From NCBI RefSeq assembly GCF_003439925.1, contig NZ_QQRR01000001.1:1612001-1676000 (forward strand): a stretch of DNA of 64,000 bases, read 5' to 3'. The position numbers and the translations under genes were made by a program. The notes below the pieces were generated by a model. It had not been told where the DNA came from. It was given only the letters and a program-made list of their open reading frames with translations, and did no database searches. How positions within the stretch are numbered: the first letter of the stretch is position 1; each line of letters starts with the position of its first letter. Source of the DNA: Haloprofundus halophilus (lineage in GTDB: Archaea > Halobacteriota > Halobacteria > Halobacteriales > Haloferacaceae). Positions 8,012-15,982 of the stretch are shown here, piece by piece.

Positions 8012-8187
8012 TCACTCGACGCGGAGTTCGCCGTCCTCGGGGACGTCGTCGGCGTCCCACGCGATGGAGAAGTCGACGCGTTCGCGGGGCTCCCGTCGTC
8101 TCGGCGGTCCAGTTCGTCCGCGAACTCGCGGAGGTACGCAGCGACTTCCGCACGCGACAACTGCCGCGACGTTTCGAGCTCTACCAC
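8012..8187 (-). pseudogene. Frameshifted, shortened amphi-Trp domain gene
   Basis: From a GTG at 8187 the frame reads MVELETSRQLSRAEVAAYL then REFADELDRRDDG, a good amphi-Trp domain N-terminus. It then becomes Ser/Thr/Pro/Arg-rich. Shifting one frame restores a typical C-terminus, ERVDFSIAWDADDVPEDGEL followed by RVE and the TGA at 8012. Complete amphi-Trp proteins have a further beta-strand segment between these halves. Here it is absent, so the gene carries both an internal deletion and a frameshift. It lies just upstream of rrmJ on the same strand. A sequencing error could explain the shift but not the missing middle. Confidence 0.6.
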
Positions 8188-8354
8188 AGTTCACAGAACG
8201 CACAGCAGAGGGACTGGCAGTTCGACTGTTTGCGTACGCAGGCGTGACGCGGAGGTTCCGGCGGACGCGAGCGGCGTTTCGGAGAGCCGCGTGAACGGTG
8301 AAAACCACCCGACTCGTCGGGGCCTCATGCGCGCACGCGCACGCACTAAACCAC

Positions 8355-8371
8355 GGGTATTTTTAATACCC
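8355..8371 (+). promoter_or_regulatory. pcn promoter: TATA box inside a perfect inverted repeat
   Basis: GGGTATTTTTAATACCC contains the TATA-like core (TATTTTTAATA, about 8358-8368) roughly 25-30 nt upstream of the pcn ATG at 8391, predicting a leaderless mRNA. GGGTAT (8355-8360) and ATACCC (8366-8371) are perfect inverted arms around a 5-nt centre, which would suit a dimeric repressor competing with TBP. The palindrome is visible; any operator role is inference. Confidence 0.6.
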
Positions 8372-8390
8372 CTCTCGTAGGTCGCCACAT

Positions 8391-9134
8391 ATGTTCCAGG
8401 CCATCGTGAGCGCGTCGACGCTCCGGGACGCGCTCGATTCGGTGAGCGTGTTGGTCGACGAGTGTAAGATTCGACTCAACGAGGACGAACTCGCAATTCG
8501 AGCCGTCGACCCCGCGAACGTGGGGATGGTCGACCTCTCGCTCGACGCCGCGGCGTTCGAGTCCTACGAAGCAGACGGCGGCGTCATCGGCGTCAACCTC
8601 TCGCGACTGGAGGATATCGCGGGGATGGCGAACACCGGCGACCTCGTCCACCTCGAACTCGACGAGGAGACGCGAAAGCTTCACATCCAGATAGAGGGCC
8701 TCTCCTACACGCTCGCGCTCATCGACCCCGACTCCATCCGGCAGGAGCCGGACATCCCGGACCTCGACCTCCCGGCGACCATCGTCGTCGAAGGCACCCA
8801 CCTCGACCGCGGTATCAAAGCCGCCGACATGGTGTCTGACCACATCGGTCTCCGCGTCGACGAGGACGCCGAGACGTTCCACATCGAAGCCGAGGGCGAC
8901 ACCGACGACGTCGACCTCGAACTCGGCCGCGACGACCTCATCGACCTCGTCGCCGGTCCCGCCGACTCGCTGTTCAGCCTCGACTACCTCAAGGACATGA
9001 ACAAGGCGATTCCCTCCGACGCCGAGGTCACCGTCGAACTCGGCGAGGAGTTCCCCGTCAAACTTCACTACGAGTTCGGCGAGGGAATGGGCCACGTGAC
9101 GTACATGCTGGCCCCGCGCATCCAGAGCGACTGA
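8391..9134 (+). CDS. pcn: DNA polymerase sliding clamp (PCNA)
   Basis: 247 aa, the standard archaeal PCNA length, with two PCNA folds joined by an interdomain linker. Visible landmarks are [19 protein letters not shown], the DNA-facing basic helix region, [20 protein letters not shown] (interdomain connector that receives PIP-box peptides) and the C-terminal [10 protein letters not shown]. It forms a homotrimeric ring that tethers polymerases, FEN1 and ligase to DNA. It stands alone between a broken gene and a convergent transporter gene, but priL (12242) and hjc (15267) are close. The promoter is at 8355-8371. Confidence 0.98.
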   Translation: MFQAIVSASTLRDALDSVSVLVDECKIRLNEDELAIRAVDPANVGMVDLSLDAAAFESYEADGGVIGVNLSRLEDIAGMANTGDLVHLELDEETRKLHIQIEGLSYTLALIDPDSIRQEPDIPDLDLPATIVVEGTHLDRGIKAADMVSDHIGLRVDEDAETFHIEAEGDTDDVDLELGRDDLIDLVAGPADSLFSLDYLKDMNKAIPSDAEVTVELGEEFPVKLHYEFGEGMGHVTYMLAPRIQSD

Positions 9135-9188
9135 GTCGCTGCCGCCGTTCTCTCCTTTCGTCTGCGGTTCTCGTAGGTATCTCACCGG

Positions 9189-10595
9189 TCACGGTCGGCT
9201 GCCCTCGTCACCGCCGTCGGTCTCGCCCAGCGCCCCGTCCCTCTCGTCGATGTCGACCGGTGCGCGGAGATTCGCCCGAGCGATGCCGACGAGGATGACC
9301 AGAATCGGCAGCAAGAGCAGCGCGCCCGCGACGAACGGCGACCAGTAGGTGAACACGTACAGCGCCGCCATCGCGGGCGGGCCGACGGTTCGGCCCAAAC
9401 TACCGGCACCTTGCGTGACGCCGAAGGCGCTACCTTGTGTCTCGGCGCTCGTCGCCTTCGAGACGAGTGTCGTCAGCGCGACGTTCAACAGGCTGTTGCC
9501 GAGCGACAGCAGCGCGAGGACGACGAGCAGCGCCAGGAGCGCGGGCGTGAGATACGCCGGGGCGTCGACGGTCGGAACCGAAAACAGCGCCCCGAGCTGC
9601 GGCGAGAACGGAATCGCCGCGAGCGCGACGAGCAGAACCACCGCCCCGGCGACGGCGAGGGACGAGTCGCGGTAGCGCCGCGAGAGACGCCCGACGAGGA
9701 GCCCCTGATTGAACACGCCCAACACGCCGATGTAGGTGAGAAGCAGCGCCGTCTGCGTCTCACGGTAGCCGTAGACGTCGGCCGCGAAGGGGATGAACAT
9801 CACCTGGACCCCCGAGAACGCGACGGAGACGAGAAAGAAGGAGACGACGAGGCCCCCGAGGTCGGGGTCGTCGAGCGCGTCGGCGAACTGCGAGACGAGC
9901 GTCGTCCGCGGAGCGGTGCCGCGCGTCCGCGCCGGTTCTTCGAGGAACAGCGCCGCGAATCCGAGACTGAGGAGGCTGAGTCCGGCGGCGGCGAAACTCG
10001 GCAGCGAGAACGGCGTCGCGGGGACGAACGCCGGAAACACGTCGCGGGCGACGGCGACGACGGCGTCGCTGGCGAACAGCCCCCCGATGGCGGGGCCGAA
10101 GACGAACCCGAGCGCGAACGACGCGCCGACGAGCCCCAGCGCCTCGGCGCGTCTGTCGGCGGGCGTGATGTCGGCGACGTACGCCTGCGCGGCGGCGATG
10201 TTGCCGCCCATCGCCCCGGCGAGCATCCGCGAGACGAACAGCACGGCGACGCCGGCCGTGAGGCCGAAGGCGGCCGAGAACTCCGCGGCGAGACCGAAGA
10301 TGGTCCACGCGACGGCGCTTCCGGCGAGCGAGAGCATGATGACCGGACGCCGGCCCCGTCGGTCGGAGAGACGACCGAGAAACGGCGCGAAGCCGAACTG
10401 CAGCAGCGAGTAGGAGGCGGCGAGCAGGCCGATGAACACGTCGCTGACGCCGAAGCTCCGGACGTAGAAGGGGAGGATGGGGATGACGACCCCGAAGCCG
10501 AGGAGGTCGACGAAGACGACGGCGACGACGATGGCGAGCGCCCGTCGCGGGTTCCGCACGGCGTCTGTCGCCGTCGCTGCGCGAGGCGTACTCAT
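9189..10595 (-). CDS. MFS transporter, DHA1 (TetA/Bcr-like) type
   Basis: 468 aa with about 12 hydrophobic helices. Motif A between TM2 and TM3 is clear (FLGRLSDRRGRRPVIMLSLA), and a TM4 stretch RMLAGAMGGNIAAAQAYVAD is typical of DHA1 drug:proton antiporters. A second-half motif A-like segment is LVGRLSRRYRD. The C-terminal 25 residues are acidic and soluble. The family exports drugs and metabolites by proton or sodium antiport; the substrate cannot be read from the sequence. It is convergent with pcn and not obviously in an operon. Confidence 0.88.
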   Translation of the reverse strand: MSTPRAATATDAVRNPRRALAIVVAVVFVDLLGFGVVIPILPFYVRSFGVSDVFIGLLAASYSLLQFGFAPFLGRLSDRRGRRPVIMLSLAGSAVAWTIFGLAAEFSAAFGLTAGVAVLFVSRMLAGAMGGNIAAAQAYVADITPADRRAEALGLVGASFALGFVFGPAIGGLFASDAVVAVARDVFPAFVPATPFSLPSFAAAGLSLLSLGFAALFLEEPARTRGTAPRTTLVSQFADALDDPDLGGLVVSFFLVSVAFSGVQVMFIPFAADVYGYRETQTALLLTYIGVLGVFNQGLLVGRLSRRYRDSSLAVAGAVVLLVALAAIPFSPQLGALFSVPTVDAPAYLTPALLALLVVLALLSLGNSLLNVALTTLVSKATSAETQGSAFGVTQGAGSLGRTVGPPAMAALYVFTYWSPFVAGALLLLPILVILVGIARANLRAPVDIDERDGALGETDGGDEGSRP

Positions 10596-10685
10596 TTGGA
10601 GAGAGGAGGCGGTCTGCGGGCCTAACTCTATCGCGGCCGCGTGGTCGTGAGGAGGAGAAGGCGAGGGAGTGGCGGCGGGTATGAC

Positions 10686-11273
10686 TCAGTTGTGCCGGTC
10701 GATGACGCGCTTTGCGGCTTGGGCCTTCTCCTTCCAGCCGTAGCCCGCCTCGTAGACGTGGCGCTTGCTCTCGACGAGCTGTTCGGGCGAGGCCTCCTCG
10801 AAGCCGCCGCGGGCCCACGTGCCGCTGTCGCGGAGCCACGCGACGACGTTCTCCTTCGTCTCGGCCCACGAGAGCCCGACCATCTCGTACCAGGCGACCA
10901 TGGCGAAGACGGCGTTGTCGTGGCAGCCGGGGTAGCTCCCTCTTCTGTAGAGGGTTCTCATCGGCTCCCGGGTCGGCTCGGAGACCATCTCCTTGTACTC
11001 GGCGGCGGTGAGCAGTTCGAGGCGGCCGTCGTCCTCCTGCAGCCGCTCGTCGTACTTCAGACGGTCGAGCGCGGCGACGTGCAGCGGTCCCCACTCGCCG
11101 TGGACGGCGTCGGGGAGGCTCTCCTCGTGTTTCGGGCCGGCCGAGAGCAGCGAGACGATGTCGGTGTACGCTTTCTCCACCTCGGGCCACGCGGTGCCCT
11201 CGAAGCGGCAGTCGGCGTCGTGCAGGCTGTTGGTGGTGAGACAGCCCGGACAGGGGTAGTCGAAGCGTGGCAC
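10686..11273 (-). CDS. Conserved-looking haloarchaeal protein with N-terminal CPGC motif, unknown function
   Basis: 195 aa (MPRFDYPCPGCLTTNSLHDADC...). Cys8, Cys11 and Cys22 near the N-terminus suggest a zinc-binding element, and a further Cys lies in RRGSYPGCHDNAVFAMVA. Trp is frequent (about seven residues) in helical segments such as MVAWYEMVGLSWAETKEN and VAWLRDSGTWARGG. The codon use is normal for the window and the protein is soluble. I do not recognise the family. The '..GCHDNAVF..L..W' pattern faintly recalls primase C-terminal helical domains, but this is too weak to use. Confidence 0.8.
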   Translation of the reverse strand: MPRFDYPCPGCLTTNSLHDADCRFEGTAWPEVEKAYTDIVSLLSAGPKHEESLPDAVHGEWGPLHVAALDRLKYDERLQEDDGRLELLTAAEYKEMVSEPTREPMRTLYRRGSYPGCHDNAVFAMVAWYEMVGLSWAETKENVVAWLRDSGTWARGGFEEASPEQLVESKRHVYEAGYGWKEKAQAAKRVIDRHN

Positions 11274-11370
11274 GGTCTGGAGGTGGTTTTCGTCGAGTCG
11301 TCTTAGGTTTCGCGGTTGTGGGTTTTGGCGGAGGGACTGCGAGGCGGGGCGGAGTCGAATCTCGTGGGGT

Positions 11371-11536
11371 CGAACGAAATCGGTGGGTCGAGCGAAATCA
11401 GAGAACCGGGCGAAATTCGAGAATCAAGCGAAAACCCGGGAGTCGGGCGAAATCCGGGAACCGAGCGAAATCCGAGAGCCGAGCGAAATCCGAGAGCCGA
11501 GCGAAATCTGAGAGCCGAGCGAAATCCGGGAGTCGA
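11371..11536 (+). repeat. Tandem repeat, 18-bp unit, about nine copies
   Basis: The unit consensus is CGAGCGAAATCCGAGAGC. The invariant core GCGAAA recurs at 11392, 11410, 11428, 11447, 11465, 11483, 11501 and 11519: spacing 18 throughout, with one 19-nt step between the third and fourth of these. A more diverged unit precedes at 11371. The inner copies (11465-11520) are nearly identical, the outer ones are diverged. This is a minisatellite-like array in non-coding DNA. Confidence 0.85.
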
Positions 11537-11689
11537 ATCCGACTGCCGGGCACACCGAGACACCTCACCCTCCCCAACCGACTCGCTCACTCCGTTCGCT
11601 CGCCCCTCGCACGAGGAGGCGCGTTCACGCAGGAACGCCCCGGCGCGCGCCGGAGCGCCGTCTCGTCGGCGCGAGAGATGCGCGAGGGA

Positions 11690-11713
11690 GCCGCCCGCGT
11701 TCGTGCGGGCGGC
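11690..11713. other. Strong GC hairpin
   Basis: GCCGCCCGC (11690-11698) and GCGGGCGGC (11705-11713) are perfect inverted arms around the loop GTTCGT. The hairpin sits in non-coding DNA downstream of the 18-bp array. No U-tract follows directly, so it is not a simple terminator. It may be part of a structured transcript or a chance GC structure. Confidence 0.4.
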
Positions 11714-11976
11714 GAGGGTGGGGAGGGCCGAGGCGAGTGGTGGCGGTGCGGTCTCTCGGTGTGTCGGCAGCAGAAGCCATCCATCGGTCGTCTGACCCGA
11801 ACCGTGCACTCGGCCTTCTGAACCGGACCTCGCTCTCGACCTTTTTGTGGGGCGTCCCGAAATCGCCCCTCACGGCCTGGAGTCCGTAACAATCGACTCC
11901 GAACTACCGCAATCGTTGATGCGGAATTATCAGTAACGTGATGTTTTTCCGTGTCGACGCTTCAGAGACAGTCGCT

Positions 11977-12120
11977 ATGAGAGGTCAGCACACCGGCCGA
12001 AACTACCTGGGCATGGAACTCGACGGATGGCCGGCGACCGAACTGCTGGACGACGAACTGCTCGAACGCGGATATCTCGCCGACGGCGGCCGACGGTCCG
12101 ACGCTGGTCTCTCGGAGTAA
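11977..12120 (+). CDS. Small hypothetical protein
   Basis: 47 aa from the ATG at 11977 (MRGQHTGRNYLGMELDGWPA...), too short to classify. Third codon positions are GC-rich like neighbouring genes and the peptide is mildly acidic (LLDDELLERGYLADGG), which supports coding. A TATA-like stretch (GAATTATCAG) lies about 45-55 nt upstream. I recognise no family; it ends 121 bp before priL on the same strand. Confidence 0.4.
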   Translation: MRGQHTGRNYLGMELDGWPATELLDDELLERGYLADGGRRSDAGLSE

Positions 12121-12207
12121 CTTCCGACTGGTTTTCGCCGGAGCCGACGTTTCGGCCGCGAATCACCGCCCTGCCGAACCGAACTTACGAACCGCCACCA
12201 ACCGCCG

Positions 12208-12214
12208 TATTTAT
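12208..12214 (+). promoter_or_regulatory. priL TATA box
   Basis: TATTTAT lies 28-34 nt upstream of the priL ATG at 12242, in a locally AT-rich pocket, consistent with a leaderless transcript starting at or next to the ATG. Confidence 0.5.
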
Positions 12215-12241
12215 CCATACCCACCGGAAACCGTACGCTCC

Positions 12242-13330
12242 ATGAACGCGCGCCACGCCCGCTACCCGTTCTTCGCGGCCGCGAGAGAGGCCGTCGGCCA
12301 GTCGGACGTGGCGCTCGGCGAACTCGTCACGACCGACGACCCCGCCGTTTCTCGTGCGCTGGAACGCGTCGAGCGCGCGCTGATGGCCGGCACCGTCGAG
12401 AGCGAGACCCCCGGCGAGTGGTCCGCCCGCGACGAACTGCTCTCCTACCCCGTCGCGCGCATCCTCGTCTCGCTCATCGACGCGCCCGCCGCGGTTCGCA
12501 AGTACGCCCAGGCCGAGGCGGCGACGGCGTACGACCGGTTCACCGACGACTTCGAGACGAGCGACGACGGCCTCAAAAGCACGGGAGCGAGAACTGTCGA
12601 ACTCGACGACTTCCTCACGGAGTTCGAGTTGACCGACGCCGTGCGACCCGAAGGCGACGCGCAGGCGACCGGACCGACTCGCAAGGACGACGGTTACCGC
12701 GTCGCGCTCGGCACATATCTCACCCTCTCCGAGCCCGGTTGGGGCGAGAGCTGGCGACTGGTCAACCGCGAGGTCGCGGACGGCGAGGTGCGGATCACCC
12801 GCGAGGAGCTGTACGAACTGCTCCGCGAGGCGGTCCGCCGACGAGTGGCCGAGGGGCTCCCGTTCGTCGTCGGCGACGACGCCGTCGCCGAGGCGCTGGA
12901 CGCCGAAGTCGACTCGCTCCGCGGCCTGTTGGCCGACCGGAAACCCGTCGGGCGCATCGACACCGTCGTCCCCGAACTGTTCCCGCCCTGCATGAAACAC
13001 CTCCTCGAACGAACCCGCCGTGGAGCCGAGTTAGCCCCCCACTCGCGGTTCGCGCTCACCGCCTTCCTCACGGGCATCGGGATGGACACCGACGAAATCG
13101 TCGCCGTCTACCGCGAGTCGGCGCTCGACGAGGAGGAGATACGGTACCAGACCGAGTACCTGCGCGACGAGGCGGGCACGCAGTACGCTCCGCCGTCGTG
13201 TGCGACCATGGTCGCCTACGGCGACTGCGTGAACAAGGACGAGCGCTGCGAGACCATCACGCACCCGCTGGCGTACTACGCCAGAGCGCTCGACGACGAG
13301 GGCGAACGCGGCGCGAACGCCGCCGACTGA
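12242..13330 (+). CDS. priL: DNA primase large subunit PriL
   Basis: 362 aa. The C-terminal half is the PriL iron-sulfur domain: PPCMKH (Cys250), SCATMVAYGDC (Cys320, Cys329) and KDERC (Cys336) supply the four ligands for the 4Fe-4S cluster needed for primer initiation. The N-terminal half is helical and shows haloarchaeal acidity. PriL pairs with the catalytic subunit PriS to make RNA primers; priS is not in the window. pcn and hjc nearby give a replication/recombination setting. Confidence 0.95.
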   Translation: MNARHARYPFFAAAREAVGQSDVALGELVTTDDPAVSRALERVERALMAGTVESETPGEWSARDELLSYPVARILVSLIDAPAAVRKYAQAEAATAYDRFTDDFETSDDGLKSTGARTVELDDFLTEFELTDAVRPEGDAQATGPTRKDDGYRVALGTYLTLSEPGWGESWRLVNREVADGEVRITREELYELLREAVRRRVAEGLPFVVGDDAVAEALDAEVDSLRGLLADRKPVGRIDTVVPELFPPCMKHLLERTRRGAELAPHSRFALTAFLTGIGMDTDEIVAVYRESALDEEEIRYQTEYLRDEAGTQYAPPSCATMVAYGDCVNKDERCETITHPLAYYARALDDEGERGANAAD

Positions 13331-13372
13331 ACCCTCTCGGTCGAGAGGGGGAACGGGAGCGGGAGCCGGCGC

Positions 13373-13570
13373 TCACCGCGAGAGAAAGACGCCGACGATA
13401 GCCATCAGCACGACGAACAGCGCGATGCTGGCGACGAGCGCGAGCCCACCGGTTGGGCCGAGGTTCGACCCGCCGTACGACGTCCCAATGTAGACGGTGG
13501 CGGCGATGAAGAGGCTGACAGCGACAACGGAGACGACGATTTCACGCAGCGTCTCCCCATCGAGTTCCAT
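13373..13570 (-). CDS. Small two-helix membrane protein
   Basis: 65 aa (MELDGETLREIVVSVVAVSLF...). A short acidic N-terminus is followed by TM1 (IVVSVVAVSLFIAATVYIGTS), a Gly-rich loop and TM2 (LALVASIALFVVLMAIVGVF). It is convergent with priL, with a 42-bp gap. The function is unknown; haloarchaea have many such two-helix proteins. Confidence 0.7.
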   Translation of the reverse strand: MELDGETLREIVVSVVAVSLFIAATVYIGTSYGGSNLGPTGGLALVASIALFVVLMAIVGVFLSR

Positions 13571-13837
13571 AGCACCGGCTTCCCGCGAACGGAGTAAAAC
13601 ATCTTCGATGCCGCGTTGTCGGAGCGGACGGACGTCGCCGGATTCTCGCTCGGCTCACCGGTCGTCGGCAGCCCCGAGACACGTCCAAATACCGATACAT
13701 ATCTTGTCCTTAGGTTGCGGAATTTAAGAACCCCATTTTGCCGAATTTGCGCGTTTCGAACACCCGAGCCGAAGGTTTAGGTGTCTTCGGACCCTCTCTA
13801 TTGATACGGGGAGTGCCGCCCACGCCCCGGTGAAATT

Positions 13838-14539
13838 ATGACGCACTCACGAAACGCATCCGCGTCATCCGCGACCCGGAAGACCACGCTGCCGGCCGAC
13901 GGTTACGAGGGCCGATCGCTTCGCGCCCGCGCAGACCCAATGGCCGTCCGACCGCTCAGAGACCGCCGCTACGTCGTCGAGACCGACAGCGGGACGTACG
14001 TCGTCGACCTCGAAGACCGCTCGTGTACCTGCCCCGACTACGCCATCCGCGGCGCGCGCTGCAAGCACCTGCGCCGCGTCGCCATCGAGGTGAACGAGCG
14101 ACGCCAACCCGCGCCGACCGAGCGACGCTCCGTCTGCGCGGTCTGCGGCCGCGTCGTGTTCGTCCCGTTCGAGGCGACCGGTCCGCAGCTCTGCACCGAC
14201 CACGACTTCGAGAGCGGCGAGTTCGTCCGCGACCGCGAGAGCGGGTCGGCGCTCGTCGTCACCAACGTCGTCCACCGCCGCGCCGACGACGTCGTCGTCG
14301 AGGACGGCACCGGCCGCACCGTCGCCGACTACGAGACCAACGCGGAGTACGGCGACCACGAACCGGTCGTCGAGGCGGTCTACCTCGGCTCGGTCCGCGC
14401 CGTCGACGGCGAACTGACGTTCGACCGCGCACGGCGCTACAGTTTCCCGGCGTCGCGCCTCCGCCACGTCGACCGTGAACGCGGCGAGCGACCGCGACCC
14501 GACGGGTTCCAGTCGCAGTTGCCGCTGGCGGAAGCGTAG
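13838..14539 (+). CDS. SWIM zinc-finger domain protein
   Basis: 233 aa. The SWIM signature CxC-xn-CxH is visible: RSCTCPDYAIRGARCKHLRR (about residues 66-85), preceded by the strand pair RRYVVETDSGTYVVDLEDR. A second metal site is CAVCGRVVFVP with LCTDH downstream. The C-terminal 90 residues are an acidic beta-rich region. SWIM domains bind DNA or protein in recombination and chromatin factors; the partner here is unknown. The upstream region (13700-13790) is AT-rich with a TATA-like GAATTTAAG. The ATG at 13838 gives a Ser/Thr-rich leader of about 25 residues, so a later start (such as the Met in ADPMAVRPL) is possible. Confidence 0.85.
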   Translation: MTHSRNASASSATRKTTLPADGYEGRSLRARADPMAVRPLRDRRYVVETDSGTYVVDLEDRSCTCPDYAIRGARCKHLRRVAIEVNERRQPAPTERRSVCAVCGRVVFVPFEATGPQLCTDHDFESGEFVRDRESGSALVVTNVVHRRADDVVVEDGTGRTVADYETNAEYGDHEPVVEAVYLGSVRAVDGELTFDRARRYSFPASRLRHVDRERGERPRPDGFQSQLPLAEA

Positions 14540-14654
14540 CTGCGTTTACAGCGCGACTTCCGTATTCAGTCGTCCCTGACCGAACAGAACCACGGGTGTT
14601 CCCCCACTCGTCGAAATAGTCGAGTCCAGCGAGACACTGGCGGTACCTGCTCCG

Positions 14655-15080
14655 TCAGCGGTCGCACGAGTTGCGATCGAGCGCCGTCGGGCAGCCACTC
14701 GCCTCGTAGAACGACACCGGTCCGTATCCCAGACCGACCCCGTCGATTCCGATTTTCTTGCAAACCCGTCCGTTCTCGTCCCACGTGATGGTGTGCCACG
14801 TCTCGTCCTCCGGAAGACGGACGGCCATCCGATAGGACCGCGCCGACCGTGGCCAGTCGCACGGCAGATGAATCTGTTCGCCCGGTCGTAAGTTGACCGT
14901 CGAGCGAAAAACCGTCTCGCCGTTCGCATCCAGCCGAAGGTCTACGCTGACCGACTCCGACCGTCGATTGCTGACTCGGACGTCGTAGAGACGAGTGCGG
15001 AGGAGCAGCGAGCCCAAACCGAGTAGTCCGGCGCTACCGATGACGCCGCCCGCTTTGAGAACGGTTCGTCGCTTGGGCAT
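14655..15080 (-). CDS. Putative exported protein with twin-arginine-like signal
   Basis: 141 aa. The N-terminus MPKRRTVLKAGGVIGSAGLL has a twin-arginine pair and a hydrophobic stretch with no obvious lipobox, followed by LRTRLYDVRVSNRR. The mature part is a beta-rich domain (VSVDLRLDANGETVFRS) with four or five Cys in the C-terminal third that could form disulfides. The remaining gap to the SWIM gene (14540-14654) shows nothing. No family is recognised. Confidence 0.72.
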   Translation of the reverse strand: MPKRRTVLKAGGVIGSAGLLGLGSLLLRTRLYDVRVSNRRSESVSVDLRLDANGETVFRSTVNLRPGEQIHLPCDWPRSARSYRMAVRLPEDETWHTITWDENGRVCKKIGIDGVGLGYGPVSFYEASGCPTALDRNSCDR

Positions 15081-15266
15081 ACGGAGATAATACAGTAATC
15101 TACCGCTGAATCAGATAACGATTGTGACTTGTCGAAACGGTTTCGTTTCGCCGACGGTTGAGAGAAAGGTGCGCCGAGAGAACTCGTCGTGCTGTCGAGC
15201 CGAAAGCGACAGCGACGAGGGAGAGAGAACGAGAAGAGAACCCCGATTGCGTCGAGCAACCCCGAA

Positions 15267-15692
15267 TCAGGACTCCACGTCGCCGAGCGTCGTCTTCGCC
15301 GACTCGCCGACGAACTCCGCAAAGTCCTCGCCGTCGGCCAGCGCCGTCTCCTTCTTCACCCGGTAGTTGCCGCCGTCGGTGACGTAGAGGTCGCCGGGGT
15401 GAAAGAAGTACCAGTCCTCGCGGTCGAAGCGGACGGCGATGCGGGCTTTCGCGCCGAAGTTCCGCGCGAAGAAGATGAGCGCCTCGACCTCTTCGCCGGT
15501 GAGATAGATGGGGTCGCTCGCGCTCGACTTCGCCTCGATAGCGTAGAACCGGTCGCCGTTACCGGCGAGCACGTCGGGGAGTTCGCGGGTCGTCGCACCG
15601 CCGCTGGCGGGCGCGCGCATCACCGCGAACCCCGCCTCGTCGAGTTTGTTGACGAGTTCGCGTTCGCGACGGTCACCTTTCGCGTTGGACAT
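15267..15692 (-). CDS. hjc: Holliday junction resolvase Hjc
   Basis: 141 aa, the normal Hjc length. The restriction-endonuclease-like core has the catalytic pattern [17 protein letters not shown] (catalytic Glu), [20 protein letters not shown] (Asp, and the E-x-K pair) and a helix that follows with the [19 protein letters not shown] patch. Hjc cuts four-way DNA junctions symmetrically during recombination and restart of stalled forks. The following small membrane-protein gene (15725) is on the same strand upstream. Confidence 0.95.
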   Translation of the reverse strand: MSNAKGDRRERELVNKLDEAGFAVMRAPASGGATTRELPDVLAGNGDRFYAIEAKSSASDPIYLTGEEVEALIFFARNFGAKARIAVRFDREDWYFFHPGDLYVTDGGNYRVKKETALADGEDFAEFVGESAKTTLGDVES

Positions 15693-15724
15693 ACTGTGTT
15701 CTGTGTGTAATCCACCTAAAAAGG

Positions 15725-15910
15725 CTACGTCCGTCGCGTCAGGTCGGCGACGGGGTCGGCGTCGTCGCCGAGGACCGCGCCGACGACGGCGAAGGCGACG
15801 CCGAGGGCGAACCAGGCGATGGCGAGAACCGAGACGCCGAGGGCGACGTTCGCGAGACTGGCGAGCATGAAGAGTGCGATCGGTAAGGTGAACTCCTCGT
15901 CGACGTTCAT
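15725..15910 (-). CDS. Small membrane protein
   Basis: 61 aa ([20 protein letters not shown]...). It has two hydrophobic helices separated by a short turn ([18 protein letters not shown] and [19 protein letters not shown]) and an acidic tail ending DLTRRT. It lies 32 bp upstream of hjc on the same strand and may be co-transcribed. Function unknown. Confidence 0.65.
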   Translation of the reverse strand: MNVDEEFTLPIALFMLASLANVALGVSVLAIAWFALGVAFAVVGAVLGDDADPVADLTRRT

Positions 15911-15982
15911 GTCCGGGCGTTCCCGAGTACTCCTATAGGCCTTCTGTCTGGAGACCGTGTTCCGAACTGAAGGGTCAGAGTG

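Larger units (their letters stand above)
11274..11976. other. 0.7-kb stretch without a convincing gene
   Basis: Between the CPGC protein and the small ORF at 11977 there is no supportable CDS. Several frames are open on both strands, but only because an 18-bp repeat (11371-11536) has a multiple of three as its period and because GC-rich DNA lacks stops; the translations are basic or low-complexity. The stretch also holds a strong hairpin (11690-11713), a palindrome around 11640 and a T5 tract at 11842-11846. A structured RNA is possible, but I see no RNase P or SRP RNA consensus. Confidence 0.6.

Noticed and set aside
11371-11536. CRISPR array
   Set aside because: Units are contiguous 18-mers with no unique spacers, and no cas genes are near.
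11303-11809. Long open frames on both strands across the 18-bp array (up to 168 codons)
   Set aside because: They exist because the repeat period is a multiple of three; translations are repetitive, basic or Ser/Arg-rich and lack haloarchaeal acidity.
11274-11976. RNase P RNA or SRP RNA gene
   Set aside because: I could not find the conserved sequence blocks of either RNA on either strand, despite local hairpins.
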